Shown here one piece after another: positions 9,379 through 17,432 of a DNA stretch of 64,000 nt. A model generated the notes under the pieces. That model was not told where the DNA came from, made no database searches, and worked only from the letters and a program-made list of their open reading frames with translations. The translations under genes were made by a program, and so were the position numbers. This stretch comes from Bacillota bacterium (GTDB lineage: Bacteria; Bacillota; Clostridia; Acetivibrionales; Acetivibrionaceae): positions 1-64,000 of the forward strand of contig JAEZUI010000193.1 in assembly GCA_023421115.1 (NCBI GenBank). The letters are read 5' to 3'. The first letter of the stretch is position 1; each line of letters begins with the position of its first letter.

Positions 9379-9963
9379 TCAATTGGTTGCAAAATTCACT
9401 GTCAATGCATTGTAAACTATGGCAGACATTTCTCCACGGGATAAGGGGTGATTGGATACTAAGGACAAATTTTTATCCAGACCAAGTTCAACACCTTTGT
9501 TGACTACATTGTCAGGCCATTTTCCATCCAAACTTTTCTCATATCCTAAAGCTCTAATTACTACCGCGAGTGCCTCTGCATAAGTTACATCTTTATCCGG
9601 TGCTATTGTATTGTCGGGATATCCTGCAACAAGCTCGTATTTAAGAGCGAGTCCAATATTAGTATATGCCCAGTGATTTTTCTTTAAATCCTTAAAACCA
9701 ATTTTTGTGTCTTTTAAATCTGTATCTTTATCATAAGCCATCATTTTTACAATAAGGGTAATAAATTCGCTTCTTTTTATTTTGTTATTAAGTTTAAGAG
9801 TTCCGTCCTCGTATCCTTTCATAATTCCAAGCTTGACTAAAGAATTTGCATTTTGTTCCATTGTAGATATAACAGAAGGCGGATTGTCAGGAGAAGCTTT
9901 TATATTTGTTACTAGATTAAATATTATAGCAAAAACAACAATAAAACCTAAGCACTTTTTCAT
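9379..9963 (-). CDS. SLH-domain cell-surface protein
   Basis: About 194 residues: a signal peptide (MKKCLGFIVVFAIIF...) and then essentially only three S-layer homology repeats, near residues 40-78 (LGIMKGYEDGTLKLNN...RSEF), 90-140 (FKDLKKNHWAYTNI...AGYPDNTIAP) and 150-190 (WPDNVVNKGVELGL...LSRGEMSAI). SLH triplets bind pyruvylated secondary cell-wall polymers, so the product should sit on the wall outside the cell. It carries no other domain, which is unusual; it may serve as an anchor or decoy. I chose the ATG at 9963; a GTG at 9978 would overlap the AAGGGG site with no spacing. Confidence 0.85.
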   Translation of the reverse strand: MKKCLGFIVVFAIIFNLVTNIKASPDNPPSVISTMEQNANSLVKLGIMKGYEDGTLKLNNKIKRSEFITLIVKMMAYDKDTDLKDTKIGFKDLKKNHWAYTNIGLALKYELVAGYPDNTIAPDKDVTYAEALAVVIRALGYEKSLDGKWPDNVVNKGVELGLDKNLSLVSNHPLSRGEMSAIVYNALTVNFATN

Positions 9964-10239
9964 TTGTTTATGTAACACCCCTTATTACATTTTGTTAGTT
10001 TTATCTTAAATTTACATTCATTTCACTAAAGTTTTGCACAAACATATATGATTTGTATAAAATCAAAGTTTGTTATGAAATATAAATAAAGTTCAATATA
10101 GTCTAATTATACACTATAAAAATGTTTTTAATATTAAAAAAAAGTTACATTTTAAATTTAACGAATAAAATTTAATGCAATAACTAATGCTATTTATAGA
10201 GAAAATGAAATAGCTTATTTATAAGGAGGAAAATAAAAA

Positions 10240-10746
10240 ATGTCAAGAACAGTTGTGGCTATTTTTGATAATTATTCAAATGCCGAGAATGCTGCAAAAC
10301 AAATAAAAGACCAAGGTCTTAGGACAGATGATATTTCCATTATTGCAAAAAATGAAGAAGGCAATAGAGATGAAAATGAAACAACGGGATTAAATATGGG
10401 TACAAACCCAAAAGGTGTTAACGATAATATATCTGATGGTGTCATAACAGGAGGCATACTTGGAGGACTTGCTGGATTATTGATTGGTGCAGGAAGTATG
10501 GTGATTCCGGGATTGGGAATAGTTGCTGCAGCAGGACCTATTACTGGGTTACTATCAGGAGCAGTAACAGGTGGTGTAGTTGGAGGACTTGTTGACCTTG
10601 GAATTCCCGAAAATAAAAGCCGCCAGTACGAAACAGATATAAAAGCAGGAAAAATTCTTTTCAGTATGAAGACAGATGACGATAAAGTTTCCTCAATTGG
10701 TTCAATATTAAGAAACAATGGAGCAGTTAGTGTGGATAGTTATTAG
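10240..10746 (+). CDS. YflT-like general stress protein with glycine-rich core
   Basis: 168 residues. The N-terminal segment SRTVVAIFDNYSNAENAAKQI matches the alpha/beta start of general-stress YflT/GsiB-17M type domains. The middle (residues 66-125) is very rich in Gly, Ala and Ile (GGILGGLAGLLIGAG, GLLSGAVTGGVVGGL), a glycine-zipper pattern that may enter or lie on membranes. The C-terminus resumes the fold (AGKILFSMKTDD...). AAGGAGG stands ten bases before the ATG. It is monocistronic. The family is linked to stress response, but the molecular role is unknown. Confidence 0.75.
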   Translation: MSRTVVAIFDNYSNAENAAKQIKDQGLRTDDISIIAKNEEGNRDENETTGLNMGTNPKGVNDNISDGVITGGILGGLAGLLIGAGSMVIPGLGIVAAAGPITGLLSGAVTGGVVGGLVDLGIPENKSRQYETDIKAGKILFSMKTDDDKVSSIGSILRNNGAVSVDSY

Positions 10747-10765
10747 TTAAGATAAAATAAAGTGA

Positions 10766-10797
10766 AAATGCCCCCTTACAGTAAACGGGGGGCATTT
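10766..10797. terminator. Bidirectional terminator between convergent genes
   Basis: AAATGCCCCC (10766-10775) pairs with GGGGGCATTT (10788-10797), with a loop of about 11 bases. It lies between the stops of the stress gene and the VanW gene, which converge here. Confidence 0.75.
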
Positions 10798-10826
10798 AAT
10801 AATAATAAACCTATGAAAAAATTAAT

Positions 10827-12548
10827 TTATACGGCATCTTCATCATTAATAGGCTGTGGATCAACAATGCCTTCTGAAGGAGAATTAGGCATGCCACTTG
10901 AAGCTGGATAAACCTCCTGTGGCGCTGTAGTTAATGAAGGGGTTGAGGCAGGAACACTTTTCGTACCTCTCTTAACTGTTTTTTCCAAAGTCCTATAAGA
11001 GCTTCTATGAATTTTTGTTTTACTCTGTATTTCACCGTTAATTTTGACAATTTTATAAGTATCAATTACATATCCTGTCATTCCGCTATTAACAACTAAT
11101 GTTTTTCCTTCAGCAAGTGTAGGATCATTAATATATTTAATAGGAGCGGGTGTAGTGCTTATTTGAACATTACTTATTTCAATGGTTTTATTTGGGGTTT
11201 CGTTTGTACCTAAAATTGAAAATACAACATGATTGTCACTAGTTACCTTTCCATGAACTTTTATAGGCATATTGGTATTATTTTTAAACTTAAAATCAGT
11301 TGAGTCATAAGATACTGCAGCATCCTGACCAAAAGGAACATAACTTACTGTAAACATGTGGTTACTTCTAAATACAGTCTCTAAGTCTGCTTTCAGTGTT
11401 GAATTATATAGAGTAGTAGATACCTGACAAATACCTCCCCCTATGTCTGGAACTATTTTGCCGGCGATATATGCATTTGCAGATTTATACCCCCTATCAG
11501 ATGTTCTAGGACCAACAACATCGTTAAACGAAAATGTTTCTCCAGGTAAAAGTATTTTTCCGTTTATTTTTGAGACTGAAAGCCTCATATTTACAGCTCT
11601 ATTTGCATTGTTGACAGTACTTGTATTAAAACTTGTACTTGCTGTTGAAAGAGTATCTTTAAAAAGATTTGAACTAAATATAGCTGTAGTTACTTTAGGT
11701 TCAATAAATTTAACAGGAAGTACCTTATGTGTATCGTATTTTTTTTCAATTTCGCTTATGATACTCAATAATTCGCCTTTGTCTATAGATCTACCTTTTG
11801 TATGAGGTATTATAGAAATATTGTTGTTCTCATCTAATTTTGCTTTAGCATCTATGGGTTCTATACTTATTTTGTTATAAATTTCATTAATATCTATACT
11901 GTTTGGAGGAGTTATTATTGTAGGAACATCATGTTCTATGCCTGTGCATGACTTAATGGACTCTTCGATAGCCTTATATATATCATCAGTATCAATGCGC
12001 TCACCGGGATGACCTACATCTATTGTGACTTTAGAGTCTTCAATAAGTAGGTCGGCTTCCTCGACATATTTAATTGTTTCATTGTTGAAATTGTCAATTA
12101 TGGTCTTAAGAGTGTCGCTATTATATGAATAATCCATTTGGATTAATTTACCGCTCTTTTTTAGATTTGATACTTCCATAAGTCTGTTAAATATATTGCC
12201 GTGTCTTCCTGCACTCATAATGTCATTTATTGCCTTGTCTATATCATACTTTACATCAATTTCTGAAAAACTTATTTCTTTTACTTTTTCCTTATATTTG
12301 AGAATAAGTTTGAGGTTTTTTGCTTTATCAGAAAATTTGGATGTCAAAATTGACTGTAAATCACTTCTAGACATTTTGCCAACCTTCTCATTATTGATTG
12401 AAACCCCATCGTAAGATTTGTTGTAGGCTAAAGTAGATATAGAATAAATTGAGGACATAGCAAACAGCAATGAAATTATTATAAGAAGTACAAATAATAT
12501 TTTGTTTTTTGGTTTAAAACTTTTCTTTGGTATCTCAAGGTTTGTCAT
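10827..12548 (-). CDS. VanW/YoaR-family cell-envelope protein with G5 domain
   Basis: 573 residues. A single N-terminal membrane anchor (residues 17-38, ILFVLLIIISLLF) is followed by two peptidoglycan-binding-type (PG_binding_4/YoaR) regions. The VanW domain comes at about residues 310-450 (LLPGETFSFNDVVGPRT, DIGGGICQVSTTLYNS), and a G5-like domain follows near 470-530. The tail is Pro/Ser/Thr-rich, like a wall-spanning linker. The product should be anchored in the membrane facing the wall. VanW proteins occur in glycopeptide-resistance clusters but are widespread and their biochemical role is unknown; no other van genes are nearby, so this is not resistance evidence. Confidence 0.88.
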   Translation of the reverse strand: MTNLEIPKKSFKPKNKILFVLLIIISLLFAMSSIYSISTLAYNKSYDGVSINNEKVGKMSRSDLQSILTSKFSDKAKNLKLILKYKEKVKEISFSEIDVKYDIDKAINDIMSAGRHGNIFNRLMEVSNLKKSGKLIQMDYSYNSDTLKTIIDNFNNETIKYVEEADLLIEDSKVTIDVGHPGERIDTDDIYKAIEESIKSCTGIEHDVPTIITPPNSIDINEIYNKISIEPIDAKAKLDENNNISIIPHTKGRSIDKGELLSIISEIEKKYDTHKVLPVKFIEPKVTTAIFSSNLFKDTLSTASTSFNTSTVNNANRAVNMRLSVSKINGKILLPGETFSFNDVVGPRTSDRGYKSANAYIAGKIVPDIGGGICQVSTTLYNSTLKADLETVFRSNHMFTVSYVPFGQDAAVSYDSTDFKFKNNTNMPIKVHGKVTSDNHVVFSILGTNETPNKTIEISNVQISTTPAPIKYINDPTLAEGKTLVVNSGMTGYVIDTYKIVKINGEIQSKTKIHRSSYRTLEKTVKRGTKSVPASTPSLTTAPQEVYPASSGMPNSPSEGIVDPQPINDEDAV

Positions 12549-13002
12549 AACTACACTCCATTTTTTAATTTATTTTACTTACCGTATAAATATTAGACTA
12601 TAAATATTTATATTAAGTTCGCTATAAGTTATTTAGGATAGCCTTATTTCAGTATAATATAATTATCGCAAGTTTAATAGAAAAAAACAATATATTTTTC
12701 AATGCAAAATTGTAAACTTAACCCTATCACACAAGAAAATGTATCCAAGAGAGAAAAAGAAAAGCAACAAATTGCTATTATATGTATAGAATGGCGTAAT
12801 TTTGCTTATACTTATAAAAAATGAACATTTAGACAACCTTGTAAATGTATATTAAGTAATTGTAAAAATTATACAATAGAGACTTAAAAAAACTTGAATA
12901 TCGTTTCTTCAAAAAGCAAATTAATAAATTCACAATGTTTTTTTAAGAAGCATATATTAAGTTAAGGATGTTCAATAAAATTTAAAGGTATAAGGTGATT
13001 TT
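12549..13002. other. Intergenic region, no gene seen
   Basis: About 450 AT-rich bases between divergent genes. It must hold the promoters of the VanW gene (minus) and the DUF2508 gene (plus). I found no convincing long reading frame or strong hairpin in it. Confidence 0.5.
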
Positions 13003-13326
13003 ATGAATTTAGATATTCAAAAACACGCGAGGCAAAAGGAACATAAAACTAGTTTATTTCAAAAAGTATTTAATCTACTGAATATAGTTGAAAATAATGA
13101 ATTGGCAAATAACCAAATAAATGATAATCAAAAGCTTATAGATAGCATTACAACTGCAAAGAGAGAATGGATAAATGCTAATAATGACTTTAATTATGCT
13201 GTGGATAACGAGATGATTGATTATCATACATATAAAATTAAAGCTTATCAGGCAAAGTATGAGTATCTAATAAAAATAGCAAAAGAAAAAGGTATAAAAT
13301 ATGAAGTAAAATCAATTAAGAAATAG
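13003..13326 (+). CDS. DUF2508 (YaaL-like) family protein
   Basis: 107 residues. The C-terminal two thirds (KLIDSITTAKREWINANNDFNYAV, DYHTYKIKAYQAKYEYLIKIAKEKGI) is the helical DUF2508 pattern. In many Firmicutes a DUF2508/YaaL gene lies directly before bofA, and that order is kept here, with bofA 143 bases on. The first 45 residues are polar and variable. The function is unknown; the location points to a link with sporulation. TAAGGTG lies just before the ATG. Confidence 0.8.
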   Translation: MNLDIQKHARQKEHKTSLFQKVFNLLNIVENNELANNQINDNQKLIDSITTAKREWINANNDFNYAVDNEMIDYHTYKIKAYQAKYEYLIKIAKEKGIKYEVKSIKK

Positions 13327-13469
13327 AAGTAATACTACATTTAACATATATTGTCTATTATTTGGTAATAAATCTGTTGTAAATCTTATATATTTAATAG
13401 TAGATGCTTAATATGGACTTAGATCTATTTATTAAATAACATAAGAATTTGAGAGTGAAGTGATATAGA

Positions 13470-13742
13470 GTGGGGATAGAATATAGTACTATTTTTTTCT
13501 ATATAATCGGAATTATATTTTTGTTTTTTTTCGGAAGAATTTTTGCGGGTCCGATGAAAGCAGTTATGAAATTAGTGTATAGCTGTATATTAGGAGCTAT
13601 AGCAATTCTTATTATAAATCTTATCGGAGGTATCTTTGATTTTAACATTGCTCTAAATCCTCTTACATCGTTTGTGATAGGAACACTTGGAATACCTGGC
13701 ATTTGTTTAACTATAGCTATAAAAAATATATTAGATATATAA
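13470..13742 (+). CDS. bofA: Pro-sigma-K processing inhibitor BofA
   Basis: 90 residues with hydrophobic helices at about 5-25 and 30-52, plus a partly hydrophobic end near 60-85. The C-terminal LNPLTSFVIGTLGIPGICLTI is the conserved BofA signature. BofA sits in the forespore membrane complex and holds back the SpoIVFB protease until sigma-K is to be activated in the mother cell. The start is GTG (13470). Its site is weak (GTGAAGTG upstream). It lies behind the DUF2508 gene, the common arrangement. Confidence 0.9.
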   Translation: MGIEYSTIFFYIIGIIFLFFFGRIFAGPMKAVMKLVYSCILGAIAILIINLIGGIFDFNIALNPLTSFVIGTLGIPGICLTIAIKNILDI

Positions 13743-13949
13743 TTTTAAGATATCTTGAATCAGACCATTTCAAATTTTTTTAGAAATCATCTAAAAAGAA
13801 ATCCTATATCTGAATTTGATTAAAAGTTTATGGATAAAATATTTTTTGTAGATATATATTGAACGCGATAAAGTTTTTACACCGCGCTTCAATTTACTTC
13901 ATTTATTATCGACCATAATAAGTGGTTTACAAAAAAGGAGGTTTAAAAA

Positions 13950-14528
13950 ATGGGCAAAGTTGTCGAAATAAGATGGCATGGACGTGGTGGACAAGGTGCT
14001 AAGACTGCATCATTGCTGCTTGCCGATGCTGCATTTAATACTGGAAAGTTTATTCAAGGTTTCCCCGAGTATGGACCAGAAAGAATGGGAGCACCAATTA
14101 CAGCTTATAACAGGATTAGTGACGAAAAACTTACTATCCATAGCAACATTTACGAGCCTGACTATGTCGTAGTAGTGGATGATACATTAATTACAGCAGT
14201 TGATGTAACTTCAGGATTAAAAGTAGATGGAGCGATCATTATCAATACCACAAAGACTCCGGAGGAATTAAAATCTTTATTAAAGGGATATAAAGGAAAG
14301 GTATGCACAATAGATGCACGGGCGATATCCATAGATACACTAGGTAAATATTTTCCTAATACACCTATGCTAGGGGCAGTTGTTAAAGTTAGCAAAATAA
14401 TGGATGAACAGGAATTTTTAAAAGATATGGTGGAATCCTTCAAACATAAATTTGCTAAAAAGCCTGAAGTTGTTGATGGTAACATAAAGGCGCTTGAGAG
14501 ATCAATGCAGGAGGTAACAGTTTTATGA
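13950..14528 (+). CDS. porG: 2-oxoacid (pyruvate):ferredoxin oxidoreductase, gamma subunit
   Basis: 192 residues. The start KVVEIRWHGRGGQGAKTAS is the hallmark of the gamma domain, which binds CoA; the later GFPEYGPERMGAP is also conserved. It is the first gene of a four-gene operon in the order gamma-delta-alpha-beta. The next gene starts inside its stop codon region (4-base overlap). AAAGGAGG precedes the ATG. The complex oxidises a 2-oxoacid with CoA to acyl-CoA, CO2 and reduced ferredoxin. Pyruvate is the likely substrate from overall similarity, but a branched-chain 2-oxoacid cannot be excluded. Confidence 0.92.
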   Translation: MGKVVEIRWHGRGGQGAKTASLLLADAAFNTGKFIQGFPEYGPERMGAPITAYNRISDEKLTIHSNIYEPDYVVVVDDTLITAVDVTSGLKVDGAIIINTTKTPEELKSLLKGYKGKVCTIDARAISIDTLGKYFPNTPMLGAVVKVSKIMDEQEFLKDMVESFKHKFAKKPEVVDGNIKALERSMQEVTVL

Positions 14529-14833
14529 GTAAAAAACTAAAAGATGTATCTACAGATGTAACCTGGAAAGGTACAACAAAAGGCGGTACTATACCTTATG
14601 CAGGAAATGCGCATCTTTATAATACTGGAGATTGGCGGTCAATGAAGCCTATTTGGATTGTGGAAAAATGTACCCAATGTTTATTATGTTATCCGGTGTG
14701 TCCCGATACAGCGATATTAGTTAATGAAGAAGGAAAAAGAATAGATTTTGATTATGATCACTGCAAAGGATGTGGTGTATGTGTGAAGGTGTGTCCTTTT
14801 GATGCCATTGATTTTGTAGAGGAAGGAAAATAG
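14525..14833 (+). CDS. porD: 2-oxoacid:ferredoxin oxidoreductase, delta (ferredoxin-like) subunit
   Basis: 102 residues with two 4Fe-4S motifs: CTQCLLCYPVCP near residues 49-60 and CKGCGVCVKVCP near 80-91. These form the electron wire from the TPP site to the external ferredoxin. An N-terminal arm (residues 1-40) docks the subunit in known complexes. It overlaps porG by four bases and is followed after 12 bases by porA with AGGAGG, so translation of the set is coupled or closely spaced. Confidence 0.93.
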   Translation: MSKKLKDVSTDVTWKGTTKGGTIPYAGNAHLYNTGDWRSMKPIWIVEKCTQCLLCYPVCPDTAILVNEEGKRIDFDYDHCKGCGVCVKVCPFDAIDFVEEGK

Positions 14834-14845
14834 GAGGTATAGAAT

Positions 14846-16030
14846 ATGTCAATTAGAGAAAGAATGAGCGGTAATGAAGCTACGGCAGTTGCTATGAAGC
14901 AAATAAATCCTGATGTTGTCGCTGCTTTTCCTATTACTCCATCAACTGAAGTACCTCAATATTTTTCAACTTATGTTGCAGATGGTGTTGTAGATTCAGA
15001 GTTTGTAGCAGTGGAATCGGAACATAGTGCTATGTCTGCTTGTGTAGGTGCACAGGCTGCAGGTGGAAGAGCAATGACTGCTACTTCAGCAAATGGTTTA
15101 GCACTTATGTGGGAAATACTTTATATTGCAGCAGCTTCAAGACTGCCTATAGTAATGGCGTGTATAAATAGGACATTGTCAGGCCCCATAAATATTCACA
15201 ATGACCATAGTGATTCGATGGGGGCTAGAGATTCAGGATGGATTCAATTGTATTCGGAAAACAATCAGGAGGCATATGATAATATGCTAATGGCCCACAG
15301 AATAGGGGAACATCCTGATGTATCACTTCCCGTAATGGTTTGTCAGGATGGCTTTATAACTTCTCATGCTATAGAAAACATTGAATTGATTGAGGATGAC
15401 AAGGTTAAAGCTTTTGTTGGAGAATACAAGCCTGAAATGTACTTATTAAATAAAGACAATCCAATAGCGGTTGGACCTCTAGATCACTTTACCCATTGCT
15501 TCGAACACAAGAGACAACAGGCACAGGGAATGGTAAATGCTAAAAAGGTTATAATTGAGGTGGCTGAAGAGTTTTATAGGATGTCGGGAAGAAAATACGA
15601 ATTTTTTGAAGAATATAATGCAGATGGTGCAGAGGTAGTAATGGTTTTATTGAATTCTACTGCCGGCACTGCCAAATATGTTGCCGACCAGTATAAAGCT
15701 CAAGGGAAGAAAGTTGCTGTATTAAAGCTAAGGGTATTCAGGCCTTTCCCTGTTGATGAACTAGCTAACGCCTTAACAAAGTATAAAGCTATTGCAATAA
15801 TGGACAAGTCGGAAGGATTTAATGCAGCAGGTGGTCCTTTGTTTACTGAAGTAACATGTGCTATGTATGCTAAAGGTGTTCTTTCGCCGAAAGTAATCAA
15901 TTACATTTACGGAATTGGCGGAAGAGATGTTAAAGCTACAGATATTGAAATTGTTTTTAATAAGTTATTTGAAATTTTAAATACGAATAAGGTAGACTCA
16001 GTTTACAACTACCTTGGTGTAAGAGAATAG
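14846..16030 (+). CDS. porA: 2-oxoacid:ferredoxin oxidoreductase, alpha subunit
   Basis: 394 residues. The pyrimidine-binding domain appears at the start (GNEATAVAMKQINPDVVAAFPITPSTEV), with the conserved ESEHSAMSACVGAQAAGGR near residues 56-75. A second domain near 255-330 (VVMVLLNSTAGTAKYVADQ, LRVFRPFPVDEL) follows. The alpha subunit forms the TPP site with beta. It lies 13 bases before porB, which has its own GGAGGTG. The length and order match four-subunit POR complexes of thermophilic and mesophilic clostridia. Confidence 0.93.
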   Translation: MSIRERMSGNEATAVAMKQINPDVVAAFPITPSTEVPQYFSTYVADGVVDSEFVAVESEHSAMSACVGAQAAGGRAMTATSANGLALMWEILYIAAASRLPIVMACINRTLSGPINIHNDHSDSMGARDSGWIQLYSENNQEAYDNMLMAHRIGEHPDVSLPVMVCQDGFITSHAIENIELIEDDKVKAFVGEYKPEMYLLNKDNPIAVGPLDHFTHCFEHKRQQAQGMVNAKKVIIEVAEEFYRMSGRKYEFFEEYNADGAEVVMVLLNSTAGTAKYVADQYKAQGKKVAVLKLRVFRPFPVDELANALTKYKAIAIMDKSEGFNAAGGPLFTEVTCAMYAKGVLSPKVINYIYGIGGRDVKATDIEIVFNKLFEILNTNKVDSVYNYLGVRE

Positions 16031-16043
16031 GAGGTGTGGTAAA

Positions 16044-16982
16044 ATGGCGTATAATTTAAAGGAAGTAGCAAAAAAACCGGAAAGATTAACCGGTGGGCAT
16101 AGGATGTGCGCAGGATGTGGTGCACCAGTAGTTGTAAGACAGATATTGAGGGCCTTAAAGCCTGAAGATCACGCTGTTATAGGAGCAGCAACAGGATGCT
16201 TGGAGGTTAGTACTTTTATTTACCCTTATACTGCATGGATGGACTCATTTATACACAATGCCTTTGAAAACTGCGCTGCTACAGTAGCAGGAGCGGAAGC
16301 TGCCTATATAGCAATGAAGAGAAAAGGGAAGATAAAGGATGATACAAAGTTTATAGCATTTGGTGGTGACGGCGGAACATATGATATCGGGTTGCAGTCA
16401 CTTTCTGGAGCAATGGAGAGAGGACATGATATGGTTTATGTATGCTATGATAATGGAGCGTACATGAACACCGGAATCCAAAGATCTTCTGCCACGCCTA
16501 TTTATGCAGATACGACTACCTCACCAGCAGGCAGAGAAAAACACGGAAAACAACAGTGGAGGAAAGATCTTACAGAAATAATGGTTAACCATCATATTCC
16601 TTATGTTGCACAAACAGCAGCCATTGGGAATATGAAAGATTTATATGAAAAGGCGGAAAAAGCAATTTATACAAAAGGTCCCACCTTTCTAAATGTTTTA
16701 GCACCATGTCCGAGAGGCTGGCAGTATGATACTCCTGATCTGATGAAAATAAACAAGTTAGCAATAGAAACCTGCTTTTGGCCATTATATGAAGTTATAG
16801 ACGGTAAGTATAAAATAAATTATAAGCCAAAAAATAAATTACCTGTAAAGGAATTCCTTCAAGTTCAGGGCAGATTTAAGCATTTATTCAGACCAGGGAA
16901 TGAGCACATGATAGAAGAAGTACAGACAGAAGTTGATAAGAGATGGACAGAACTCCTTAGATTAGCAGGGGAGCTTAATTAA
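16044..16982 (+). CDS. porB: 2-oxoacid:ferredoxin oxidoreductase, beta subunit
   Basis: 312 residues. The TPP-binding motif runs GDGGTYDIG...NGAYMNTG near residues 109-150. An N-terminal CAGCGAP (residues 23-29) supplies iron-sulfur ligands, with further cysteines at CLEVS, CAAT and ACPRGW. The beta subunit binds thiamine diphosphate and Mg2+ and carries one 4Fe-4S cluster. It ends the operon and is followed by a strong terminator. Confidence 0.93.
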   Translation: MAYNLKEVAKKPERLTGGHRMCAGCGAPVVVRQILRALKPEDHAVIGAATGCLEVSTFIYPYTAWMDSFIHNAFENCAATVAGAEAAYIAMKRKGKIKDDTKFIAFGGDGGTYDIGLQSLSGAMERGHDMVYVCYDNGAYMNTGIQRSSATPIYADTTTSPAGREKHGKQQWRKDLTEIMVNHHIPYVAQTAAIGNMKDLYEKAEKAIYTKGPTFLNVLAPCPRGWQYDTPDLMKINKLAIETCFWPLYEVIDGKYKINYKPKNKLPVKEFLQVQGRFKHLFRPGNEHMIEEVQTEVDKRWTELLRLAGELN

Positions 16983-17032
16983 TGTAATTTCTTGAATGGA
17001 AATTAACCAGTTATTTTTTGGCAATCACCTAA

Positions 17033-17070
17033 AAAGAAGCTATGCTAGAAAAATGTATAGCTTCTTTTTA
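17033..17070 (+). terminator. Terminator of the por operon
   Basis: AAAGAAGCTAT (17033-17043) pairs with ATAGCTTCTTT (17057-17067) with a 13-base loop and more T after it. Just before it, at 17003-17030, lies a truncated right end of a family A repeat (accagttattttttggcaat). Confidence 0.85.
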
Positions 17071-17343
17071 TTTCATAGAGGTAAAAGAATTAGTAATGAG
17101 AGATGAGGATAAAAACAGACAAGACTTTGCATTTCCAATAAATTTAGACTTTGTTTTTTAAAAAAAAAATGATAGAATAATAATGATAAAATAAAACTTT
17201 GTTTAAAATTTAACAGGTGAGGATGATAAAATTCTATCTCTTTAATAAGATTTTATTAAACTTATGCCAACATTTCTTCTAACTTTCATGAAAGAAGATT
17301 AAGCAAAGACAAAGCAAATTCATTATATGCTTTAGGATGTACT

Positions 17344-17398
17344 TTGTATACACTGTAATGTATACAATCTTTACAAGAAAGTTTTAAAATGTTAAAAT
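17344..17398 (+). promoter_or_regulatory. Promoter and palindromic operator candidate of nifJ
   Basis: TTGTATACA (17344-17352) and TGTATACAA (17359-17367) form a perfect inverted repeat around CTGTAA. Immediately downstream stand -35 TTTACA (17370-17375), a 17-base spacer and -10 TAAAAT (17393-17398), about 35 bases before nifJ. The place of the palindrome, just upstream of the -35, suits an activator or a repressor overlapping polymerase. The half-site is not the Rex consensus; I cannot name the regulator. The rest of 16983-17343 holds the por terminator and no gene. Confidence 0.5.
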
Positions 17399-17432
17399 AA
17401 AATGCCAAATAGTATAAAGGGGGAAGTAAAAA

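Noticed and set aside
10827..12548. Glycopeptide-resistance gene
   Set aside because: VanW domains are common in clostridia; no vanH, vanA/B, vanX or VanRS genes are near.
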